Shown here in pieces: positions 16,262 through 24,032 of a stretch of 64,000 nucleotides of DNA (the stretch's first letter is position 1; every line of letters starts with the position of its first letter). Made by a program: the position numbers and the translations under genes. Under the pieces are notes generated by a model that was given only the letters and a program-made list of their open reading frames with translations, ran no database searches and had not been told where the DNA came from. The stretch spans positions 1 to 64,000 of the forward strand of contig JANQQI010000009.1 of assembly GCA_028285085.1 (NCBI GenBank), given 5' to 3'. The DNA is from Saprospiraceae bacterium (GTDB taxonomy: Bacteria; Bacteroidota; Bacteroidia; Chitinophagales; Saprospiraceae).

Positions 16262-17665
16262 ATGTACAACAGTAAACTCATTGCCTTGCTGAAGACTTTC
16301 AGCAGTTCGGAGCTGCGCGCTTTTAAAGATTTCGTGGCTTCTCCTTTTTTTAATAAAAACCAGGAATTGGTCCGATTCTATCTCTATTTGAAAAAGACTG
16401 CTCCCGATTTTTCTTCCAAAAAACTGGCCCGCCAGCAAGTCTTTCGCACCCTCTATCCGGGCCAGTCCTACGACGACAAACAGCTCAATTATTTGATGAG
16501 CTTCCTGCTAAAGTTAGCGGAGCAGTACCTCGGCTGGACGAAATATCAAACCAATGGTGTTCTTCCCCAATGCGATGTCCTGGCAGCTTGCCTCGATCGA
16601 CAGCTCGATAAGCACTATCAAAATATTTATCAAAAAACGCAGCAAAAACTAGAAGCACAACCCTGGCGAGACGCGTCCTTCTTTTACCAACGGCTCCGGC
16701 TATCCGATCTGGCCGAACGACATTTTAACCAACAAAAGGTGCGTCGTTCAGACCCTAATCTACAGGACGCAGCCGATCATTTGGATCGCTTCTATCTCCA
16801 CACCCAATTGAAATACGCTTGTGAGATGCTCGATCGGCAAAAAACACTTTCGGTACAATATCAACTCGGATTGATTGAAGCGGTACAGCCTTATTTAGAG
16901 GAAAATGGCGATCTCAACAGTCCCGGTATTGCTATCTATTACCGTATCTTTTTGACGTTGACCGCGTCGAATAGCGAGTTGCATTTTGAACAGCTCAAAG
17001 GACTCCTACAAAATCATCGCAATGCTTTTTCCACCTTTGAAATGAAAGAGATGTATCTCATGGCATTAAACTATTGTATCCGCAAGGTCCGCAAAAACGA
17101 CAAGCAGTACGTCAAAGAGGCCTTCGACCTTTTTCGGCAAGGGATCGAAGAGCGTCTATTATACGAAAATGACCGCCTGTCCCCCTGGACGTTTAAAAAT
17201 ACGATCAAGCTTGGCCTGCGGCTGCGACAATTTGAGTGGACAGAGCAATTCATAAGGCATTATAAGGATGATCTGGAAGAAGGGATTCGAGAAAATGCGC
17301 TACATTTCAATCTGGCTGATTTGCATTATTACCGTCGGGATTACGAGCAAGCACTTGACTACTTGCAGCGCGTGGAATACTCCGACGTGTTCTATGCACT
17401 GAGTTCGAAAGTCGTGTTATTAAAAATCTATTTCGAAACACGAGAGATGGAAGCCCTGCATAGCTTGGTGGCCTCATTTCGTGTTTACTTGCACCGTAAC
17501 AAATTGATCTCGGCGAACGTGCGACAGACCTATCTGAATTTCATTTCATTGCTCCATCAATTGCTTAAGCCAGAAGAACGGCAAGCCGAAAACCTGCGAG
17601 AGAAAATCATTCGCACGGAGCCGCTCACTGACCGGACCTGGCTATTACAACAATTGGAAGGTTAG
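16262..17665 (+). CDS. Helical-repeat protein of unknown function, Bacteroidota type
   Basis: The product has 467 residues with no signal peptide or transmembrane segment. It is strongly alpha-helical, with many Leu, Gln, Arg and Tyr, and blocks such as ALLKTFSSSELRAFKDFVASPFFNKN and LHFNLADLHYYRRDYEQALDYLQRVEY, which read like TPR or TPR-like repeats. I have seen this start signature in proteins of Saprospiria-type genomes, but no function is known. The stop overlaps the convergent TolC gene by 4 bp. Confidence 0.7.
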   Translation: MYNSKLIALLKTFSSSELRAFKDFVASPFFNKNQELVRFYLYLKKTAPDFSSKKLARQQVFRTLYPGQSYDDKQLNYLMSFLLKLAEQYLGWTKYQTNGVLPQCDVLAACLDRQLDKHYQNIYQKTQQKLEAQPWRDASFFYQRLRLSDLAERHFNQQKVRRSDPNLQDAADHLDRFYLHTQLKYACEMLDRQKTLSVQYQLGLIEAVQPYLEENGDLNSPGIAIYYRIFLTLTASNSELHFEQLKGLLQNHRNAFSTFEMKEMYLMALNYCIRKVRKNDKQYVKEAFDLFRQGIEERLLYENDRLSPWTFKNTIKLGLRLRQFEWTEQFIRHYKDDLEEGIRENALHFNLADLHYYRRDYEQALDYLQRVEYSDVFYALSSKVVLLKIYFETREMEALHSLVASFRVYLHRNKLISANVRQTYLNFISLLHQLLKPEERQAENLREKIIRTEPLTDRTWLLQQLEG

Positions 17666-19137
17666 TTGCCCGCTTCGCGAATCAATGGCTTGTCATTCGC
17701 AAAATCGTAAAGCGTCAAGCGGCGTAATTCATAGTAGGCGATCCAGAAAGCACGTAAAGCCGCGATGTAAGATCGTCGCGCCTCGTCCTGCTCGCGGATG
17801 GCAATATTGAGCTCCACGATGGCAATTTTACCAATTAGATAGCGCTTACGGGTAATATCCAATCGTTTTTCGGAAACGTCGTAGGCCCTTTCGGCCAGAC
17901 GTACCTGATTCCGCAATAGGTCGAACTGTTGTACTTTCACGAGGATTTCTCGTTCGAAGCTGATGCGCTCCTGGGTCACGTTCATCTTCTCCAACTCTTG
18001 ATTAGATCGCGCGATCTCGATGCGCGAACGCGCCTTGCCCCAATCCGCAATCGGGATATTGAAACCAACGCGGATTTGCTCCTGATCCAGTGGATCTTTG
18101 TAGGCATCGCTGAGCTGGCCCGCGGTTTGGGATAAACCAAAGCGGCCGAAGATATCGACTCGAAAGCCATTTTGAGATTTAGCCTCAGCTACGTCGCGCT
18201 GTCGTTGAGCGAGGCGCCTTTCGTAAGAAACCATTTCGCTCCGATACTTGATAGCATAAGCCAGGGCTGCATCAGGATCGATAGTAAAGTCAGGGACTTC
18301 TAAAGGTGGCGTCAAAGAGAAAAAGACCACCGTTTTTAACCCAAGGAAATTACGCAAACGCTCAATGTTAGTTTGTAAGTTAAGCTCGGCCTCAGCCAGA
18401 TTCGCATTCGCATTCATCGCGCTGAGCTCAATTTGTAGTAACTCCGTCTCCGCAATACGTCCAACACTAAATCGACCTTGCGAAATGGCGTACAGCGTAT
18501 CGGCATCCGCTTTATTCTTGGCCAAAGCTTCTACGTTAAGTTGAGCAATTAATACGTCAAAAAACAATTGCGTGGATTGCAATGCCACATCCTCCATCTC
18601 TTCGGTATATTCTCGATTCGACTCCTCAAACAGTAGCGGCTCGATTTGTTTATCCCATTTCAGTTGATTGAATCCAAAAAGTGGTTGATTGAATCCCAAT
18701 ACAAAAGGCGTAGACAGGTATGAAGTCGTTCCCGGATTACCACCAGTCGAAAAGATGTCCAATCTTTGGAGGCCCGAAAAGGCAAAAATCGAACCGCCGG
18801 TCAGGCTAATATCCTGTTCGAGCGATAACCCAACTGAATTATCCATCAGAGAACGACCAACGAAGGCCTGACTTCCATCCGGCAGGGTAATAGATTGGAA
18901 CGAACGATTTAAATCCGGCAAGGTCCCATTGAGGCTAATGCGTGGTCGGTAGTTGGCACGAAATGACTGATATTGCCAAAAATTAGTTTTAAACTTTGTT
19001 TTGGCCAACTGTACATCGGGGGCGTCCATTTGGGCCAGGTTGATAATGTCATCCAGATCAAGTCGCAGGGTATCTACCTGGGTCATTCCCCAGTATGCAG
19101 GCAATAGCAGAAGGAGGGTCGAAATCATTCGGATCAT
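17662..19137 (-). CDS. TolC-family outer-membrane efflux protein
   Basis: The product has 491 residues with a signal peptide (about 1-20, ending WGMTQ). It shows the long alternating helices of the outer-membrane efflux family: LDDIINLAQMDAPDVQLAKTKF at the N-terminus, SVGRIAETELLQIELSAMNANANLAEAEL in the middle and VSEKRLDITRKRYLIGKIAIVELNIAIREQDEARRSY near the end. It forms the trimeric channel of tripartite exporters. It is the last gene of an operon with the MacB-like permease (63 bp upstream) and the MacA-like adaptor. The gene order and strand strongly suggest one efflux complex. Confidence 0.92.
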   Translation of the reverse strand: MIRMISTLLLLLPAYWGMTQVDTLRLDLDDIINLAQMDAPDVQLAKTKFKTNFWQYQSFRANYRPRISLNGTLPDLNRSFQSITLPDGSQAFVGRSLMDNSVGLSLEQDISLTGGSIFAFSGLQRLDIFSTGGNPGTTSYLSTPFVLGFNQPLFGFNQLKWDKQIEPLLFEESNREYTEEMEDVALQSTQLFFDVLIAQLNVEALAKNKADADTLYAISQGRFSVGRIAETELLQIELSAMNANANLAEAELNLQTNIERLRNFLGLKTVVFFSLTPPLEVPDFTIDPDAALAYAIKYRSEMVSYERRLAQRQRDVAEAKSQNGFRVDIFGRFGLSQTAGQLSDAYKDPLDQEQIRVGFNIPIADWGKARSRIEIARSNQELEKMNVTQERISFEREILVKVQQFDLLRNQVRLAERAYDVSEKRLDITRKRYLIGKIAIVELNIAIREQDEARRSYIAALRAFWIAYYELRRLTLYDFANDKPLIREAGN

Positions 19138-19200
19138 ACCGGTATTCGTTTTCAGAGCGTAAAAAATTAGTAGTTAGAAATGGTATTAATTGGGTCTTAT

Positions 19201-20526
19201 CTAGTCGGTGCGTAAAGCTTTGATGGGATCTTGGCGAGCCGCCTTTTGTGCCGGCACGATACCAAACACCAGACCTACCGAAGCCGCTACCCCGAAGGAT
19301 AAGATAATCGACCAGCTTGATACAATTGTTGGGATATCGAAAGAGTTGGCAATGATACGTGCAGCAATGAGCCCTAGTAATATGCCGATCAATCCACCGA
19401 TCAAACTGATAGCGATAGCTTCGAAGAGAAACTGGTAAATGATATCCGTCTGAGTAGCGCCCAGAGAGCGGCGCACCCCGATTTCCTTGATACGTTCCAA
19501 TACCGAGGCCAGCATGATATTCATAATACCAATCCCACCTACCAGCAAGGAAATCCCGGCGATGAAGGCCAAAACAATATTGAAAGTATCCTGGGTCTTT
19601 TGCTCTTGCTGTAATTCCAGTTCCGGCACATTAACGGCATAATCGACGACATCTTGATGGCGACGTTTCAGTACCCGGGCAATCACATCGGCCGTCGCTT
19701 GCATGCTCCGAGAGTCCGTAACCCGTAGCACCAGTTTATCGAGCTGATGATAATTTTCGCTTTTATCCGAATCATCGTCCCAATCCCCTCGCTTGATATC
19801 GGCCTTATTGACTAGTGCGCGGTTTTTAAACCGCAGCAGGGCTGTTGACACGGGGATGTAGACATCAGAATTATAATCTCGAATGCCTAAATTATCGAGA
19901 CTTTCTTTGCTGGCGATACGTTTTTCCAATACACCGATGATGGTCAGCCAAGTGTTTCCGCACTTAATTTTTTGCCCAATGGCCTCTCCCTCGCTAAAAA
20001 ATTTCGCTTTGATCCCTTTGCCAATAATGCAAACGGGCTTCCCCCCTTCGAGATGACTACTATGGAAGAAATTCCCTTTGCCCAGCCCCAAGTTGTTCAG
20101 TTCAAAAAACGTATTGGTTACACCAACGCAACGCGCCTTTTCCAGCTTCGCAGATTGAATAATATTGGTATTGAGTACAATCTCGGGGCTTACCTTCTCA
20201 ATCGTCGGTAAGATACGTTGAAGAGCGGCCGCATCCCCCATAGATAGGCCGGGCGACCAGGGTCGAAGATCTTTTTGGTTAGTATTATTGCTTTCCTCGG
20301 CCAGCTGATCCTCTTCGCTAAGAATGACCGATTCGATGACAATATTATTGGTCCCGATCAATTTCATTTGATCGAGAATCGACTGGCGGGCGCCGCTTCC
20401 GATAGCTAGCATCGTAATTACCGCCCCAACCCCAAAGATAATCCCTAAAGCAGTCAGGATCGCCCGCAGAGTATTGGACATAATGCCCTCAATAGCCAGA
20501 TAAAAATTAAATAAAATGCGCTGCAT
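19201..20526 (-). CDS. MacB-like ABC transporter permease (no ATPase domain)
   Basis: The product has 441 residues. It has a MacB periplasmic core domain and an FtsX-type C-terminal membrane domain. The N-terminal transmembrane block is MSNTLRAILTALGIIFGVGAVITMLAIGSGARQSI. The three C-terminal helices begin VLAFIAGISLLVGGIGIMNIML, and the coupling block RIKEIGVRRSLGATQTDIIYQFL is clear. Unlike E. coli MacB it has no nucleotide-binding domain, so it must pair with a separate ATPase; none is encoded next to it. It exports peptides, lipids or drugs across the envelope with the adaptor and TolC protein. Confidence 0.92.
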   Translation of the reverse strand: MQRILFNFYLAIEGIMSNTLRAILTALGIIFGVGAVITMLAIGSGARQSILDQMKLIGTNNIVIESVILSEEDQLAEESNNTNQKDLRPWSPGLSMGDAAALQRILPTIEKVSPEIVLNTNIIQSAKLEKARCVGVTNTFFELNNLGLGKGNFFHSSHLEGGKPVCIIGKGIKAKFFSEGEAIGQKIKCGNTWLTIIGVLEKRIASKESLDNLGIRDYNSDVYIPVSTALLRFKNRALVNKADIKRGDWDDDSDKSENYHQLDKLVLRVTDSRSMQATADVIARVLKRRHQDVVDYAVNVPELELQQEQKTQDTFNIVLAFIAGISLLVGGIGIMNIMLASVLERIKEIGVRRSLGATQTDIIYQFLFEAIAISLIGGLIGILLGLIAARIIANSFDIPTIVSSWSIILSFGVAASVGLVFGIVPAQKAARQDPIKALRTD

Positions 20527-20580
20527 GTAGCTGTGGATTAGGAAATGAGATAATTAGAAACCGATTGGAATGATCCGTTT

Positions 20581-21966
20581 CTAAAAAATAATAATTCCAC
20601 CTCCACCACTATTATCATCAGAGATTTGCTCATCCTTTACTTGACGCATACGCTCCTCTCGGTTTTTTTGTCGCGCCAGTCGATCCGCCTCTAAATCTTT
20701 TGCAATTTTCTCCTTGATTTCTTTCGTCAGGGGGTTGAATGTCAACTTTGCCGCATTTTCCGGCTCATTGAGCAGAATTTCATCATTGGCCACCAAACCA
20801 TGAGCAATGACGATCTCATCATCATTGGATGGACCAGTAACAACTTCTTGCTTGATAACTTTGCCACCTTCTGATTTATAAACGTAGGATAAGCTGTCTG
20901 TGAAGAGACCTTCAATGGGTACGAAGAGCACTTCATCGTAAATATCAGTCACGATTTCATTAGACGTCGTCATGGCTGGTCTCAGTATCGAATCCACTTC
21001 TTCGACCTGTACGGTCACTTCGAATACCTTGGAGTCGTAGTTTCGTAATTGCTCTCCAATGTTAGCCACTTTAATCACCTGGCCGATGTACTCTCGATCG
21101 GGGAAGGCATCGACCTTGATCAAGACATCCTGACCTTTTTGCACCTTACTGATATCCACTTCGTTGACATAAGTCTTGGATACCATATCACTTAAATCTG
21201 GTAATTCGGCAACGACAGGATCCCAAGCACTAACGCGCGAACCCGGCCCAATCTTTCCTTCCCAGTTCCGGGCATAAATCACCATACCATCTTTGGGTGC
21301 CTTCACCACAAAGCCGGCCGCTAAATTCTGGATCGTTTGGAGTTTGAGCTGGTTTTGCTTGAGGGAAGCATTAATCTCAGAAATTTGCGCCTCAGCCTTT
21401 TCTTTAGACAACTCAAATTTGGCTAGCAATTGATTGTAGTCGCGCTCCGTTCGTTGTAAATCGATTTCCGCTTGTTGGATAACGGATTGCGCCTCGTATT
21501 TGCTTTGCTCCAGGTTAAGAAGCTTTTCCTGCTTCGCGAATTTGAGGTTGATTAGTTGATCGCGAATACCACGCAGCTCGATCGTGGTATCGATCTTAGC
21601 TTGTTCGAGCTGCGTCTCGATTTTCTCGATCTCCGTCAGCGCTTCTTTCATTTTCGTATCCAGCTCTGTTTTATCCAGACGCGCGACATAATCACCAGCT
21701 TTTACGACTGTTCCTTCCGGGATCATATCCGTGATATTGGTTTGCCAGATTTGCGCCGAACGCATGCCCTGTGGCCCACGAATTTTTTCGGATCGCTTGG
21801 CCTTGAGTTCGCCGGTCGCCATCACGCGGACTTTGAACGTCCCCTGTTTGACTTGAGCGGAAATATTTTCTTGTTGGGCAGTTACGCTTTCAGTTCCAAA
21901 GTAATAATAAGACAGGCCGAGTGCCCCTATAATCAGGGCTGCGATAAGAATTTTAGTGGTGGACAT
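20581..21966 (-). CDS. MacA/HlyD-like periplasmic adaptor protein
   Basis: The product has 461 residues with an N-terminal membrane anchor (MSTTKILIAALIIGALGLSYYYF). A lipoyl/barrel-sandwich half motif (VKAGDYVARLDKTELDTKMKEAL), a long coiled-coil hairpin (about 110-215) and the second half motif (GFVVKAPKDGMVIYARNWEGK) follow. The C-terminus is very charged (LARQKNREERMRQVKDEQ) and ends with a Gly-rich GGGGIIIF tail. It bridges the inner-membrane permease and TolC. It is the first gene of the three-gene efflux operon, 54 bp ahead of the permease. Confidence 0.92.
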   Translation of the reverse strand: MSTTKILIAALIIGALGLSYYYFGTESVTAQQENISAQVKQGTFKVRVMATGELKAKRSEKIRGPQGMRSAQIWQTNITDMIPEGTVVKAGDYVARLDKTELDTKMKEALTEIEKIETQLEQAKIDTTIELRGIRDQLINLKFAKQEKLLNLEQSKYEAQSVIQQAEIDLQRTERDYNQLLAKFELSKEKAEAQISEINASLKQNQLKLQTIQNLAAGFVVKAPKDGMVIYARNWEGKIGPGSRVSAWDPVVAELPDLSDMVSKTYVNEVDISKVQKGQDVLIKVDAFPDREYIGQVIKVANIGEQLRNYDSKVFEVTVQVEEVDSILRPAMTTSNEIVTDIYDEVLFVPIEGLFTDSLSYVYKSEGGKVIKQEVVTGPSNDDEIVIAHGLVANDEILLNEPENAAKLTFNPLTKEIKEKIAKDLEADRLARQKNREERMRQVKDEQISDDNSGGGGIIIF

Positions 21967-22133
21967 AGCAAGGGTGGTTTTCTTGTACTTGACAAATTAG
22001 CAAATTCGATCAAGTAGACAGTAACATTAACGACTCGTTAACAGAATAACGTCCATATGCCAAATGGTTACAACTCAATTATGTAGGGAAAAGGTAAAAA
22101 CAACCTTCTAGGAGAGAGGAAATTGCTATTCTA

Positions 22134-22178
22134 GATGATGATAAGCGAGCGATGGTCAACCACTCGCTTATCATCATC
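22134..22178 (-). terminator. 16-bp perfect hairpin after the DUF3467 gene
   Basis: GATGATGATAAGCGAG (22134-22149) pairs perfectly with CTCGCTTATCATCATC (22163-22178), with a 13-nt loop. It begins only 6 bp after the stop of 22185-22502. No long T run follows on the minus strand, so termination is likely but not certain. Confidence 0.6.
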
Positions 22179-22184
22179 AACCAC

Positions 22185-22502
22185 TTAAGCCTGAGCTTTA
22201 GGGGTATTGAAATTCATAGGAGGAAACGGTGGTTGCTCCGGTTCATCAATCACGCCATGTTGTGCTTCGTAACGCTGAATATTATCCACCAAAGCTTTTA
22301 AAAGCCGCTTGGCGTGTGGTGGCGTAAGAATCAAACGAGACTTGACTTTGGCCTTCGGCATATTGGGCATCAGGCGAATAAAGTCCAATACGAATTCAGA
22401 ATTAGAATGAGAGATGATTGCAAGATTAGAATAGATTCCTTCCGCCACGTCTTCCGGTAATTCAATATTGAGTTGATTAGATGGTTTTTTTGTTTCAGAC
22501 AT
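22185..22502 (-). CDS. DUF3467 family protein
   Basis: The product has 105 residues and is small and cytoplasmic. The family motifs LNIELPEDVAEGIYSNLAIISHSNSEFVLDFIRLMP and KVKSRLILTPPHAKRLLKAL are clear. The family is widespread in Bacteroidota and other phyla without an assigned function. The C-terminus is Pro-rich (EPEQPPFPPMNF). It is a single gene upstream of the efflux operon on the same strand, separated by a long hairpin. Confidence 0.88.
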   Translation of the reverse strand: MSETKKPSNQLNIELPEDVAEGIYSNLAIISHSNSEFVLDFIRLMPNMPKAKVKSRLILTPPHAKRLLKALVDNIQRYEAQHGVIDEPEQPPFPPMNFNTPKAQA

Positions 22503-22998
22503 AAGGTTTGAAATGAAAAGATGATTAAAATGAAGTCGAATTTATGTTTTTATTAGTTCCAAGTTTGGAATTTTATCTTGTTGCTTTTTGTAGTTATTGA
22601 AAATTGGAGGTAGAGGATTGGGCTTTGAGGGAGGGATCCCACCCACAGCCGCCACCGCCGGCCATTTTTGGCCGCAATATTTTTTAGGCATATTACTCCC
22701 AGCCTTTACCGGGAACATTTTATGGCAAATGGTCAACAATCTTATTTTTCAGAAATATTTCTATTATCTATAGATTCCATTTTCCCAAAATTCCATAAAA
22801 TCACATATAAATAAAACCAAATCAAAGGCTTAATTCATTGATTATCAACAAGAAAAAATTTCAAAAAAAGTTGACCTTCGAAAGAAAAAATCTGTTTTTC
22901 ATACCGAAGTTCATCTAACTTTTCGTGCTGGCAATCTACTTTCATATGCTGATCAAGCCAAAAAGCAATATCGCCATTATTCTCTAAACGCAAAATTC
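22503..22998. other. AT-rich 496-bp intergenic region with one strong hairpin
   Basis: No credible gene is seen between the divergent DUF3467 and methyltransferase genes. A GC-rich hairpin, CGGCCA (22659-22664) with TGGCCG (22669-22674) and a TTTT loop, is followed by a run of T at about 22680-22685. It has the form of a rightward terminator but no rightward gene precedes it, so a short unrecognised transcript is possible. Confidence 0.4.
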
Positions 22999-23805
22999 AT
23001 GCAGGAGTTTTTCGATACTAACCGCGAACTATGGGATGCCAAAACAGGCGTCCATCTTCAATCTGCATTCTATGACCTTGAAGGCTTCAAAGCCGGTAAA
23101 AATTCGCTCAATCAAATTGAGCTGGACGATATCGGCTCCCAAATCAAAGGAAGTGAAATTCTCCACTTGCAATGCCATTTTGGACAAGATAGTCTCTCGA
23201 TGGCCCGCATGGGCGCTCGGGTAACGGGCGTCGATCTTTCACCAAAGGCCATCAAAGCCGCTAATGAATTGCGCGACGAGCTTCAACTAGATGCGGAATT
23301 TATCGTCTCGAACCTTTATGACCTACCCAAACATCTCGATCGAAAGTTCGATTTGGTTTTCACGTCTTATGGCACCATCACCTGGCTCCCCGATTTACAA
23401 AAATGGGCCAATATCATCGCTCATTTTCTCCGTCCGGGTGGCCTCTTTTATATCGCCGATTTCCACCCGACCTTTTATATGTTTGACTTCCCGAGTCAGC
23501 AAATTCAATATCATTATTTCAATCCCGGCCAACCCTATATCGAAGATACACAAGGCACTTACGCGGATCGAGATGCCAATATCCAACATCGAGAGTACTT
23601 CTGGACGCATAGTTTAAGTGAAGTCATCACTCCTTTATTACAGGCGGGGCTAGAATTAGAAACCTTCAAAGAATTTCCCTATTCTCCTTACAATTGTTTC
23701 GAAAACATGGTCGAACGCCCCGAAGGCGGATTTGTATTCCGTGGCCCTTCGGTCCTCATCCCACACGTTTTCTCGCTCAAAATGCGCCAACCATCGAGTG
23801 TTTAA
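22999..23805 (+). CDS. Class I SAM-dependent methyltransferase
   Basis: The product has 268 residues. The nucleotide-binding core is visible: SEILHLQCHFGQDSLSMARMGARVTGVDLSPKAI (motif I replaced by LQCHFGQDS, the form seen in this subfamily), AEFIVSNLYDLP and FDLVFTSYGTITWLPDLQKWANIIAHFLRPGGLFYIADFHP. The substrate is unknown; proteins of this type often act on small molecules. It has no evident operon partners. Confidence 0.88.
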   Translation: MQEFFDTNRELWDAKTGVHLQSAFYDLEGFKAGKNSLNQIELDDIGSQIKGSEILHLQCHFGQDSLSMARMGARVTGVDLSPKAIKAANELRDELQLDAEFIVSNLYDLPKHLDRKFDLVFTSYGTITWLPDLQKWANIIAHFLRPGGLFYIADFHPTFYMFDFPSQQIQYHYFNPGQPYIEDTQGTYADRDANIQHREYFWTHSLSEVITPLLQAGLELETFKEFPYSPYNCFENMVERPEGGFVFRGPSVLIPHVFSLKMRQPSSV

Positions 23806-24032
23806 CATCCGACAAAAGCCAAAATTGACGCGTGAAGGCCGTGCTTTCTTTTGGAATTTCTTTATTTTTCATCAGTCTAATGATGCGATCGATTGACCTT
23901 CTGCTTTTGTGGCAGACTATCAATCAAAATAGATATGGGCCTGGAAAGATGCACATCCGCATCTGCTGCTCCTATCTTCATGCCTAATTGATGCGAATTT
24001 GAACCCTCCCGGTTCTTTAACACCACGAAAAA

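Noticed and set aside
22542-22739. A 65-codon minus-strand frame ahead of the DUF3467 gene
   Set aside because: Low-complexity composition, overlaps a terminator-like hairpin, no recognisable family and no clear ribosome-binding site.
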